NCBI RefSeq assembly: GCF_013141715.1
Contig: NZ_WHOA01000089.1
Coordinates: 1 to 64,000 of the forward strand
From: Paenibacillus phytorum
GTDB lineage: Bacteria; Bacillota; Bacilli; Paenibacillales; NBRC-103111
Length of the DNA stretch: 64,000 nucleotides
Reading direction: 5' to 3'
The position numbers were made by a program, and so were the translations under genes. The notes under the pieces were generated by a model. It had not been told where the DNA came from. It searched no databases and saw only the letters and a list, made by a program, of their open reading frames with translations. The stretch's first letter is position 1. Every line of letters begins with the position of its first letter. Shown here piece by piece: positions 18,300 to 26,576 of this stretch.

Positions 18300-18773
18300 A
18301 TGTTCTCAGTCATTAATACAAGTTTATTTCTACTTCTATTCATCTCTTATGTATATGTTAAAAAAAACATGAATCTCTTCGAGGTCTTAGTCTATTGGTT
18401 TTGGGTCTCACTGTTCGGGGAAGACTTTTCTGAAATTGTAGTAAGGAATTTACAGCTCATTGTTCCTTATCGCACCTACCAAATATTTTGGGATACCATG
18501 TTCTATTATTTATTATTATTTCCTATGTCTATGATTTGGTTTCTGCATTTTTATATAAAAATGAGTCGTAAGTGGCAGCGCCTGATTCTCACTAGTGTTT
18601 ATACTCTTATATTAGCAAGTATGCATATTGTTATGGAGCTTGCGGGTTATGTATATGTCGTGCACTGGAAGTTTTGGTGGTCTATTGTAGTTTGGCTAAC
18701 TTTTATCGTTTCTACTGTGGGACTCATGTACGTACTTCGATGGTTGAAAGGTAGGGACAAACAACCTGTATGA
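18300..18773 (+). CDS. Small polytopic membrane protein, CBO0543-like
   Basis: About 157 aa with four to five hydrophobic segments (INTSLFLLLFISYVYV; the IFWDTMFYYLLLFPMSMIWFL region; LILTSVYTLILASMHIV; FWWSIVVWLTFIVSTVGL). It resembles the uncharacterised CBO0543 family found in spore-forming Firmicutes. The ATG at 18300 has AAAGGA about 14 nt upstream; the in-frame ATG at 18276 lacks a visible site. It overlaps the next gene by ATGA, so the two are probably made together. Function unknown. Confidence 0.65.
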   Translation: MFSVINTSLFLLLFISYVYVKKNMNLFEVLVYWFWVSLFGEDFSEIVVRNLQLIVPYRTYQIFWDTMFYYLLLFPMSMIWFLHFYIKMSRKWQRLILTSVYTLILASMHIVMELAGYVYVVHWKFWWSIVVWLTFIVSTVGLMYVLRWLKGRDKQPV

Positions 18774-19279
18774 TCTTAATTCCACCGATTACTTTTGATG
18801 CAAACGAAGGCTTTGCTACGATCATTATGATCGCATTGATCCTGCTTTATTGCATGCTGCCTAAGCGAATTCCGCTTCCCATCGCATTGCTCATGATGAT
18901 TTTCAACTCCTATTTGGGACGAGCCGTCGATAATATCTTGTCTTCCTCATACCCTTATAATGTGTATGATATTATGGATACCCCAAACTATGATTTGTTC
19001 GATTTTCTGCTTTACACGATTCCTTTTCCTTTAGTTGGCTATTTCTTTGTGTATTTTTATGACAAGTATCCAATTCGTGCTCCTTTTCAGTTTATACATA
19101 TCCTGGTTTGGTCGTTTGCCTCTGTTGGCTTTGAATCTCTTGCTGTCACCTTTTCGGTGTTTCAGTATTATGGTTGGCAGCTTATCTACTCGTTTCCTGT
19201 CTATCTCTTTGCCTTCGGTTTGAATACAGTCCTATTCACACTAGCTAAAAAGCATTACAAGAACTGGCAGCCCCAATGA
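18770..19279 (+). CDS. Small polytopic membrane protein, CBO0543-like (second)
   Basis: 169 aa with four or more membrane segments (GFATIIMIALILLYCML; LPIALLMMIFNSYLG; FLLYTIPFPLVGYFFVYF; then two C-terminal segments). It has the same general character as the gene it overlaps (shared ATGA) but the two are not close copies. This is a likely two-gene membrane unit with unknown role, ended by a hairpin terminator shared with dnaD. Confidence 0.7.
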   Translation: MILIPPITFDANEGFATIIMIALILLYCMLPKRIPLPIALLMMIFNSYLGRAVDNILSSSYPYNVYDIMDTPNYDLFDFLLYTIPFPLVGYFFVYFYDKYPIRAPFQFIHILVWSFASVGFESLAVTFSVFQYYGWQLIYSFPVYLFAFGLNTVLFTLAKKHYKNWQPQ

Positions 19280-19335
19280 AAAAACGTCCCATTTTCTACA
19301 GTTGAGAACTGTGAGAAGATTAGGACGTTTTTCTA
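19280..19335. terminator. Terminator between membrane gene pair and dnaD
   Basis: AAACGTCC pairs with GGACGTTT, with an inner CAGTTGAGAACTG hairpin. A-runs before and T-runs after allow use from both convergent genes. Confidence 0.8.
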
Positions 19336-19336
19336 T

Positions 19337-20017
19337 TTATCTAGATTGTCGAAATCGTTGCGAATATTCCTTGGCTTGGTCCACAGTCGCCACTCGATTG
19401 CGGCTCCATTCCAGTAATATCCGGTCAATATAACGGAAGTGTACTTTACCTGCAAATACAGCTTCTTTGAGAGCCGTCATAATGAGCTCTTCTTTGTACA
19501 TATCCTTATCCAACCAACCGCTGATTGTTTCCAGTTCCATAGGCGTTAACGGACGTGCAAATTCTTTTTCGAATGTTGTATAAATATTTTTAGCACTCTC
19601 GTCAGAGGGGATGGATGCGCGGATCGTGCTTAACTCTGCCATCTGCTGCTCAGCCACCCGTTTGGCTAATTTTTGGTATAACGGCGTAAGATTGTATCGC
19701 TCACTGCGTATCCCTGTTATTTCTGCTGTATCCTCATCAATCGCGATGAACTGCTCATGAATCAATTTCTGCAGACTGGCAATGACCAGATCTGGTGAAG
19801 CTGACATCCGGAATTGAATCTCATCCGTGGTTGGAAAATCGTTCTTTTCCTTTTCCAGAAATGATATCAAATGAATCAATGTCATGACTTCAATTTCGGT
19901 CAACTGGAGGGCGCGGTAATTTTTGAGAAGAAGGCTTGGGACTCCGACATTCCCTTCCAGAAAGCCTGCCACAAGGACAGCTTCTATTTGCTGCTGTGTA
20001 TTAGATTGTATGCTCAT
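19337..20017 (-). CDS. dnaD: DnaD-family replication initiation protein
   Basis: 226-aa DnaD-like protein, part of primosome assembly (DnaB/DnaI loading) in low-GC Gram-positives. The N-terminal winged helix covers about residues 30-100. The C-terminal DnaD domain (about 130-210) contains the family signature YKEELIMTALKEAVFAGK followed by FRYIDRILLEW. It lies 35 bp after asnS on the same strand, the same pairing as in Bacillus. Confidence 0.93.
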   Translation of the reverse strand: MSIQSNTQQQIEAVLVAGFLEGNVGVPSLLLKNYRALQLTEIEVMTLIHLISFLEKEKNDFPTTDEIQFRMSASPDLVIASLQKLIHEQFIAIDEDTAEITGIRSERYNLTPLYQKLAKRVAEQQMAELSTIRASIPSDESAKNIYTTFEKEFARPLTPMELETISGWLDKDMYKEELIMTALKEAVFAGKVHFRYIDRILLEWSRNRVATVDQAKEYSQRFRQSR

Positions 20018-20052
20018 CCGATCCCCTTTCTACCCATGGTCGATAAACTCGG

Positions 20053-21342
20053 TTACGGGTACAAACGGTATAAGAGACGAGGAAATGGAATCGTTTCGCG
20101 CACGTGATCCAAACCACAAATCCAAGCAACCGTACGTTCCAGCCCAAGTCCGAAACCGGAATGCGGCACGGTGCCATATTTCCGAAGATCAAGGTACCAT
20201 TGATATGCTTCTTTGGAAAGCTCATGCTCCTGGAAGCGTTGCTCCATTAGCTCAGGATCATCAATCCTTTGGCTGCCTCCAATGATTTCTCCATACCCCT
20301 CAGGCGCAATCATATCGGCGCAAAGCACGACTTCCGGACGGCTAGGATCAGGCTTCATATAGAACGCTTTAATTTCTGTCGGCCAATGCGTAATAAAAAC
20401 CGGTGTTTCATATTGAGCAGCAATCGCTGTTTCATGCGGAGCACCGAAATCCTCGCCCCATTGGAATTCATGACCGTTCTTTTGTAGATAGTCAACGGCC
20501 TCATCATACGTAATCCGCGGGAAGCTTCCTTGAATTTTCTCCAACTTACTTGTATCTCTCTCTAAGGTTTCCAGCTCTGGTCCACAATTTTTGAGCACGG
20601 TTTGAACGATATAAGAAACGAATTGCTCCTGTACTTCCAGGTTCTCAACATGATCGACAAAAGCCATTTCCGGTTCAATCATCCAAAACTCGATAAGATG
20701 TCTGCGTGTTTTGGACTTCTCAGCACGGAATGTTGGACCGAAAGAGTACACACGGCCAAGTGCCATCGCGGCTGCTTCCATATAGAGCTGTCCGCTTTGT
20801 GTAAGGAAGGCATCCTCATCAAAGTATTTGGTGTGAAACAAATTCGTTGTTCCTTCGCATGAGGAAGGAGTTAGAATCGGTGGATCGACCAAATGGAAGC
20901 CACGCTCATTGAAAAATTGCTGAACGGCTTGAATAATTTGGGCACGAATCACAAGCACCGCACGCTGACGCGGACTCCGAATCCACAAGTGGCGGTTATC
21001 CATCAAGAAATCAACGCCATGCTCTTTCGGTGTTATCGGATATTCTTCCGTCACTTGGATAATTTCAACGCCTAGGACATCAAGCTCATAGCCGCCTTTA
21101 CTCCTCGTATCCTCTTTCACTTTTCCTGTTATGTAAAGTGAGCTTTCTTGCGTTAGCTTAGAAGCAGCTTCCCAGACGTCTTCTCCTACATCACTTTTGA
21201 CTACGACACCTTGTATATATCCGGAACCGTCTCTTAGTTGTAAAAACTGAATTTTACCACTTGAACGTTTCTTGTTTAGCCAACAGCCAATGGTAACCGA
21301 CTCGCCGACATGATGTTTAACTTCGCTTATCGTACATTTCAT
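20053..21342 (-). CDS. asnS: Asparagine--tRNA ligase
   Basis: Class IIb synthetase of 429 aa. An N-terminal OB-fold anticodon-binding domain (residues about 1-100; [26 protein letters not shown]) is followed by the catalytic core with [21 protein letters not shown] (motif 2) and [12 protein letters not shown] (motif 3). Ribosome site AAGGAGG before the ATG. Adjacent dnaD and nearby ypmB reproduce the Bacillus cluster, except that aspB is absent. Confidence 0.97.
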   Translation of the reverse strand: MKCTISEVKHHVGESVTIGCWLNKKRSSGKIQFLQLRDGSGYIQGVVVKSDVGEDVWEAASKLTQESSLYITGKVKEDTRSKGGYELDVLGVEIIQVTEEYPITPKEHGVDFLMDNRHLWIRSPRQRAVLVIRAQIIQAVQQFFNERGFHLVDPPILTPSSCEGTTNLFHTKYFDEDAFLTQSGQLYMEAAAMALGRVYSFGPTFRAEKSKTRRHLIEFWMIEPEMAFVDHVENLEVQEQFVSYIVQTVLKNCGPELETLERDTSKLEKIQGSFPRITYDEAVDYLQKNGHEFQWGEDFGAPHETAIAAQYETPVFITHWPTEIKAFYMKPDPSRPEVVLCADMIAPEGYGEIIGGSQRIDDPELMEQRFQEHELSKEAYQWYLDLRKYGTVPHSGFGLGLERTVAWICGLDHVRETIPFPRLLYRLYP

Positions 21343-21487
21343 TCTGCTTTTGAACCTCCTTAAAGTTTTCGTAAAAAAATTAACTTCGTCATTTTATTCA
21401 ATAAATTCCGATGCCTCGAGCCTATTGAACACTTCTTTATTGTACACTATTTCCATAAGAAAACCTCTATCAAGGCCATTCAAAAAA

Positions 21488-22696
21488 TCAGATGGTTTGT
21501 GACTGAACGAGTCCAAATGTATCTCGAGCGATCACCCACTCCTCATTGGTTGGGATCACAAGCACTTCCACTTTGGATCCTTGCTTCGTAATCCGCCGCT
21601 CCAGACCTCTCCCCTTACGGTTCGCTTCTTCATCGAATTCCACACCGAGGAATGTCAAGTGTTCGCAGACCTTTTTACGAAGCAGCTCGGAGTTTTCTCC
21701 GACGCCAGCTGTAAAAACAATCGCATCGATGCCATTCATCGCCGCGGCGTAAGCGCCTATGTATTTGCGCAGCCGATACTCATACATCTCAAAAGCAAGC
21801 GCGGCGTTCTTATCGCCCGCCTCCAGTGCTTCGACGATCTCCCGCATATCACTGGAGATCCCCGAGATCGCCTGCAGCCCGCTGTGCTTATTCAGCATGG
21901 AGCTGATCTCGCCCAGCGTCAAATCCTCCTTGCCCATCGCATAGGGCACGATAGCCGGATCGAGATCGCCGCTGCGCGTGCCCATCATCAGCCCTTCGAG
22001 CGGGGTCATCCCCATGCTCGTATCCACCGACTTACCGCCCATCACGGCGGCGCAGGAAGCTCCGTTACCGATGTGACAGGTAACGAGCTTCAGCTGCTCC
22101 AGCGGGCGGCCTAGGAAGGCTGCGGCACGCTCGCTCACGTAGTTGTGCGAGGTGCCGTGGAAGCCATAGCGGCGCACCTTGTGCTTCCGGTACAGAGCCA
22201 TCGGTACCGGGTATAGGTAGGCGTGCGCCGGCATGGACTGATGGAAGGCGGTGTCGAAGACGACGGCCTGCGGCACGCCAGGCATGTTCGCCTCCACCGC
22301 TGAGATGCCGAGCATATGCGCCGGATTGTGGAGCGGTGCCAAATCGAAGAGCCGCTTGATCTCCTTTTTCACCTCGTCATTAACGAGGACGGAGTTCTTG
22401 AAGGATTCGCCGCCGTGAACGACTCGGTGACCGACGGCGTCGATTTCCGACGTGGATGCTAGCACGCCGTGTTCAGGGTGCACCAGAAACTCCAGCACCT
22501 TTCGAATGGCTGTCGTGTGCTCGAGAATCTCCCTAACCTCATGAACTTCGGCTTTTCCCGTAGGTTCATGTGTCAATATTGCCGTTTCCATCCCGATTCG
22601 CTCTACCTTGCCTTTGGCGAGAACGGCTTCATTTTCCATTTGGAATAATTGGTATTTAAGCGAAGAGCTCCCTGCATTAATAACGAGAATATTCAC
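21488..22696 (-). CDS. ackA: Acetate kinase
   Basis: 402-aa ASKHA-fold kinase interconverting acetate+ATP and acetyl phosphate. Seen are NAGSSSLK (residues 6-13), the VFDTAFHQSMP loop, HIGNGAS, DTSMGMTPLEGLMMGTRSGD and TAGVGENS. The start is GTG overlapping the stop of the preceding dehydrogenase gene (4 bp), so the two are translationally coupled. The central part is richer in G+C than flanking genes (37 of 60 bases at 22201-22260). Confidence 0.97.
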   Translation of the reverse strand: MNILVINAGSSSLKYQLFQMENEAVLAKGKVERIGMETAILTHEPTGKAEVHEVREILEHTTAIRKVLEFLVHPEHGVLASTSEIDAVGHRVVHGGESFKNSVLVNDEVKKEIKRLFDLAPLHNPAHMLGISAVEANMPGVPQAVVFDTAFHQSMPAHAYLYPVPMALYRKHKVRRYGFHGTSHNYVSERAAAFLGRPLEQLKLVTCHIGNGASCAAVMGGKSVDTSMGMTPLEGLMMGTRSGDLDPAIVPYAMGKEDLTLGEISSMLNKHSGLQAISGISSDMREIVEALEAGDKNAALAFEMYEYRLRKYIGAYAAAMNGIDAIVFTAGVGENSELLRKKVCEHLTFLGVEFDEEANRKGRGLERRITKQGSKVEVLVIPTNEEWVIARDTFGLVQSQTI

Positions 22697-23565
22697 AAAC
22701 GATCACCATCCTTGTCATAACGGAAAAAGCCTTCTCCTGTTTTGACTCCTAGATGCCCCGCTCGAACCATTTGTTTCAATAGGAAGGACGGACGGTACTT
22801 CATGTCCCCATAATCGCGGAACATGCCTTCAAGTGCTGCATGTACGGAATCTAACCCGAATCGGTCACACATTTCCAGAGGACCATATTTGAAATCATAA
22901 CCGATCCGCATGGCATTATCGATATCCTCAGCGGAAGCTACTCCTTCGGACAACGTGTGCAGCGCTTCATTGATCAATGTGCAAATAAGCCTTGTTGTAA
23001 TGAAGCCAGGCGACTCCGTGACCTTAATACTTTTCTTTAAAATAAGCTCGTCCACAAAACGGCGGGTTTGTTCAAAGGTTTCGTCCGACGTTTTCATCGC
23101 TCGGATAATTTCGACGAGATCAATTTTCGCCACGGGATGTAAAAAATGAAGTCCTATCACACGTTCAGGATTCGTGGTGACCGCAGCAATCTCAGTCACG
23201 CTAAGGGTGGATGTATTCGTTGCTAAAATAATGGCTGGCGAACAAATTTGATTAAGTTGAAAAAATACATGCTTTTTAGCATTCAAATCTTCCGAAATCG
23301 TCTCAATAACCATATCGCAAGCAGCCATATCTTGTAGTGAATCAGCTTTTCTGATTTTGGCTAAAATCAGCTTTTTCTCCGCTTCTGTCAATGACCACCG
23401 TTCTATTTGCTTATCTAAGCTGACCGCAATCTGTTCCATGGCTCGGTCGAGCTTATCTGTTGTTTTCTCAACGAGTAATACGTCCAAACCACGGGCAGCG
23501 AGCATTTCAGCAATCCCCTGTCCCATCGTTCCCCCACCGATTACACCTATTGTTTTGAATACCAT
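22693..23565 (-). CDS. 3-hydroxyacyl-CoA (3-hydroxybutyryl-CoA) dehydrogenase
   Basis: 290-aa NAD(P)-dependent dehydrogenase. The Rossmann motif GGGTMGQGIAE is near residues 10-20. HLHFLHPVAK-type catalytic histidine context is seen as GLHFLHPVA, and the C-terminal helical domain contains GYDFKYGPLEMCDRFG. It corresponds to the hbd/mmgB/paaH type that reduces or oxidises short-chain acyl-CoA. Coupling with ackA suggests short-chain acyl-CoA or acetate metabolism. Ribosome site AAGGAG. Confidence 0.92.
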   Translation of the reverse strand: MVFKTIGVIGGGTMGQGIAEMLAARGLDVLLVEKTTDKLDRAMEQIAVSLDKQIERWSLTEAEKKLILAKIRKADSLQDMAACDMVIETISEDLNAKKHVFFQLNQICSPAIILATNTSTLSVTEIAAVTTNPERVIGLHFLHPVAKIDLVEIIRAMKTSDETFEQTRRFVDELILKKSIKVTESPGFITTRLICTLINEALHTLSEGVASAEDIDNAMRIGYDFKYGPLEMCDRFGLDSVHAALEGMFRDYGDMKYRPSFLLKQMVRAGHLGVKTGEGFFRYDKDGDRL

Positions 23566-23896
23566 GCCACGTTTCTCCTTCTCCCACGCTGCGTCTTACC
23601 AACTTCTTAATTTTCCACTTTCTTAATCGATCAAATTCTCAATAAATTCTCAATCCAACCTCATTTCGAAAACCCAATCATATCATACAATTTTTGTTAC
23701 CCAATTTCATTAGTATACACAAAACATTCGCTAGATTATCTCAGCTTTGACACAATTCCAGCACTTCATAAACGCATTGACGATATAACTTTGTTCAGAG
23801 CAGCTCCTATTAAGGGGAATTCAAAGTTATCCACAACTAGCAATTGAGCATAATTAAAATACGAAAAAACCGCTGGCCACATGGCCAACGGTAAAC
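23566..23896. other. Intergenic region between FtsH-like gene and hydroxyacyl-CoA dehydrogenase gene
   Basis: About 330 bp, A+T-rich. It holds the FtsH-like gene's terminator near its left end and one perfect TTATCCACA word at 23827-23835 (a DnaA-box match). No clear promoter was assigned and no further structure was seen. Confidence 0.6.
23863..23892 (-). terminator. Terminator of the FtsH-like operon
   Basis: On the minus strand CCGTTGGCCA-TG-TGGCCAGCGG is followed by six T. Confidence 0.9.
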
Positions 23897-25402
23897 TTAT
23901 GCACTCTTCGAAACAGAATCATCAAACAATTTGCGGAAAGTTTCACCGGAAAGAACTTCTTCCTTCATCAAAATTGCAAAGGAATGTTCGAACACACTAC
24001 GCTGCTGCTCTAACAGCTCCTTGGTGCGAATCATGAGGGCATCAAGGATGATTGTATTCTCTTTCATGAGCTGATCCTTCGTCACCATATCGCGGTCAAT
24101 GATACCGAGGGAAGTAAGTCCGGAATCCATCATATTACGAACCATGGAAAGTGACTGCTCGAAATCGTTACGCGAACCTGTACTGCGTCCACCATAGAAG
24201 ATTTCTTCAGCCGCGGCGCCGCCGAGAGCAATCATGATTTGCTGCTCAATATAATCCTTGGTGTACAAATAATGATCTTTCGGTGGATTATGACGCACAT
24301 ATCCCAGCGCTTTCCCCCGCGGACTAACGGTAACCTGAGAAACAGAGCCAGGGCGAACAATTTCAGCAACAATCGCGTGGCCCAATTCGTGATATGCGAC
24401 GCGCTCTTTTTCCTCTTGCGCCGTTTCTTTATCCGTTCTTTCCCCCATCATTACTTTATCAATCGCGGAAGCTAGATGGTGCTGTTCAATAGCCAGTTTA
24501 TCTTCTCGCATGGCATAAATGGCGGCCTCATTCAGAACGCCTTCTAGCTGTGCACCAGAGAAACCAAAAGTTTGATCAGCGATCATATCCAAAGAAACGC
24601 CTTGAGCAAGCGGTTTATTTTTTACATGAATATCGAGAATGGACAGACGTCCTTTCTTATCCGGTAAGTCCACTTCAATATGACGGTCGAAGCGTCCCGG
24701 ACGCAATAAAGCACTGTCGAGAATTTCTTTGCGGTTCGTTGCTGCAACGATCAAAATACGGGGAGCATCATTCGTATGGATACCATCCATTTCAGTTAAT
24801 AGCTGGTTCAGCGTCTGATCGTACTCACGATGTTGACCACCGTCACGTTTACCACCGATAACATCAATCTCATCAATAAAAATTATCGCATTGTCTTTGC
24901 CTTCTTTAACAGCGCGTGTTCTAGCTTCTTTAAAAAGGTCACGTACACGACTTGCACCGACACCGACGTACATTTCAACAAATTCACTACCCGAAGCAGC
25001 CATATAAACAGAATTCGTATAATGCGCGGCCGCTTTAGCCATTAGCGTTTTCCCTGTTCCAGGAGGGCCAGTAAGCAGAATCCCTTTGAGCGGACGAATA
25101 CCTAATTTCTTAATTTCTTCATGCTTGATTAGAAAATCAAGAGCTTCCATCAATTCTTTCTTAGCGCGATCTTGTCCGCCAATCTCATCAAACGTTAAAT
25201 ACGAAGGCGTACGATTTTTGCTTTTACGATCACCACCACCAGCAGATATCCCAGCACCGCCGCGGCCTTTAATCATGTAAAACAAGGAAACACCCAATAC
25301 ACTAACAAACAGGATAGGTATCACATTAACACCTAGGAAAACTAAAAAGATCAGTAGAACCGGTATAAATCCAATCCCAATTTCTTTATAAATTTTACTC
25401 AT
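23897..25402 (-). CDS. FtsH-like AAA zinc metalloprotease lacking an ectodomain
   Basis: 501-aa membrane protease, shorter than canonical FtsH (about 600-650 aa). Residues about 8-45 form a continuous hydrophobic hairpin with no extracytoplasmic domain. Then come the AAA module (Walker A GPPGTGKT, Walker B IIFIDEID, SRH ATNRKE...RPGRFDRHI) and the M41 peptidase (HELGH zinc site, later acidic ligand region STGSRNDFEQ). The pore motif is MYVGVG rather than the common MFVGVG. It overlaps the upstream 176-aa membrane-anchored gene by 8 bp. Active-site residues are intact, so it should be a functional protease. Whether the organism has a full-length FtsH elsewhere cannot be seen. Confidence 0.92.
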   Translation of the reverse strand: MSKIYKEIGIGFIPVLLIFLVFLGVNVIPILFVSVLGVSLFYMIKGRGGAGISAGGGDRKSKNRTPSYLTFDEIGGQDRAKKELMEALDFLIKHEEIKKLGIRPLKGILLTGPPGTGKTLMAKAAAHYTNSVYMAASGSEFVEMYVGVGASRVRDLFKEARTRAVKEGKDNAIIFIDEIDVIGGKRDGGQHREYDQTLNQLLTEMDGIHTNDAPRILIVAATNRKEILDSALLRPGRFDRHIEVDLPDKKGRLSILDIHVKNKPLAQGVSLDMIADQTFGFSGAQLEGVLNEAAIYAMREDKLAIEQHHLASAIDKVMMGERTDKETAQEEKERVAYHELGHAIVAEIVRPGSVSQVTVSPRGKALGYVRHNPPKDHYLYTKDYIEQQIMIALGGAAAEEIFYGGRSTGSRNDFEQSLSMVRNMMDSGLTSLGIIDRDMVTKDQLMKENTIILDALMIRTKELLEQQRSVFEHSFAILMKEEVLSGETFRKLFDDSVSKSA

Positions 25403-25925
25403 TCGGCCACACTCCTATCTGGGAAGTTCTAGGTAGCATGATGAATTTGGTGGCATCACCATCTGTCAAACGAATATATACATTAGTTTGATCCATTTCA
25501 CTGTCTACTTTCATATTTGGAACACCCTCAGCGTATTTCTGCAGTGTTGTTGGAATGTCTGCATAATGCTTTGTCTCCATTGCTTGTGCTACCTCAAATA
25601 ATGCTTTAGACCACCACTGATCCAGTTTCTCAGACGGGTTACTCTTCACATTTATATTCACAGAACGCTTACCGATTATGGATGCACCTTCTTTATGAAT
25701 ACTTTCAACAACATTTCTTAAATTGGCATCTTGGTTTAGACTAACTTCTATGTCAACTTGGTTATTGTCCAGTTTCATCGTTGAGCTCGTTACACCGGGA
25801 ACCTTGCTAATGATATCAGATAATGGATTCTCCATAGCTAAACTTGTATAAGCGAACCAACCTCCGAATAAAACTCCAGCAGATATTACAACACTCATGA
25901 CGACAGGTAAGAGACGCAGCTTCAT
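25395..25925 (-). CDS. One-pass membrane-anchored protein coupled to FtsH-like gene
   Basis: 176 aa of unrecognised family. An N-terminal hydrophobic anchor (residues about 5-30, LLPVVMSVVISAGVLFGGWF) is followed by an outside-facing soluble domain with alternating strands and helices (KLDNNQVDIEVSLN, LRNVVESIHKEGASIIGKRS, QTNVYIRLTDG). No lipobox. It overlaps the ftsH-like start by 8 bp and is the only gene in that short operon besides the protease. It might supply the extracytoplasmic part that the protease lacks; that is inference. Confidence 0.8.
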   Translation of the reverse strand: MKLRLLPVVMSVVISAGVLFGGWFAYTSLAMENPLSDIISKVPGVTSSTMKLDNNQVDIEVSLNQDANLRNVVESIHKEGASIIGKRSVNINVKSNPSEKLDQWWSKALFEVAQAMETKHYADIPTTLQKYAEGVPNMKVDSEMDQTNVYIRLTDGDATKFIMLPRTSQIGVWPNE

Positions 25926-26024
25926 CAGTCAACGTCCCCCTTTCTATACGTATTTTATTGCCTCAATTGCTATACGATGAGTATATCACGCGATACATAC
26001 ATTAGCTTTATGAAATGAGTGGAA

Positions 26025-26056
26025 ACAAAAAAAACTCAGCCTAATGCAGGCTGAGT
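26025..26056 (-). terminator. Terminator overlapping the end of ypmB
   Basis: ACTCAGCCT-GCATT-AGGCTGAGT on the minus strand followed by eight T; the first arm includes the last codons of ypmB. Confidence 0.88.
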
Positions 26057-26535
26057 CGGTACGTATCCATATAGAGTCCATCTTTGAATTTGTAATAATC
26101 ATAGAAATAGCGTGTACCGCTGTTTTCATTCTTTTTATAGAAAACTTCCCAGACATAGTCATTACCAAGTTTACCTGGTAACACGCGTTCTATTTCAATC
26201 TCTGGAGCTTTTTTAAGCACGGTTTCTCGGACTTGCGCTTCGGTGAACGATTCAGCAGTCATCTCAGCGTGTATCCCTTTGTCTGAAACCCAAACAATAA
26301 CGCCTTGCCCCAGCTTGTCTTCACCATAAACGATTTGAAGCGGTTCATCTCCATAGAAGAAATCCACCTTGGTTGCTTTCGTCATAATACTTTTCTCATA
26401 AGCTGTTTCTACCGCTTTGCGCTTATCATCCCAGTGCTCATTCTGAACATTTAAATAAAAGCGACTAAGCACTACACCAAGTGTCAAAATAATAAATACA
26501 CCGAATGCTATGATCCTTGTTCGCTTCGCATTCAT
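26041..26535 (-). CDS. ypmB: YpmB-like DUF5590 membrane-anchored protein
   Basis: 164 aa. One N-terminal transmembrane anchor (IIAFGVFIILTLGVVLS, residues 8-24) precedes an outside domain with two repeats of a cystatin-like (PepSY-like) fold, ending YKFKDGLYMDTYRLS. The gene's neighbourhood (near asnS and dnaD) and features match Bacillus YpmB, whose function is unknown. It starts 41 bp after the deaminase gene and could be read with it. Confidence 0.85.
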   Translation of the reverse strand: MNAKRTRIIAFGVFIILTLGVVLSRFYLNVQNEHWDDKRKAVETAYEKSIMTKATKVDFFYGDEPLQIVYGEDKLGQGVIVWVSDKGIHAEMTAESFTEAQVRETVLKKAPEIEIERVLPGKLGNDYVWEVFYKKNENSGTRYFYDYYKFKDGLYMDTYRLSLH

Positions 26536-26576
26536 GAACGCCGCTCACCTCCCCAGACGAACTTACAAGGAATCAC

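Noticed and set aside
21581..22114. 177-aa open frame antisense to ackA
   Set aside because: His/Arg-rich shadow of the GC-rich part of ackA.
23827..23835. DnaA box TTATCCACA
   Set aside because: A single box with no cluster, AT-rich unwinding element or dnaA/dnaN genes nearby; not evidence of an origin.
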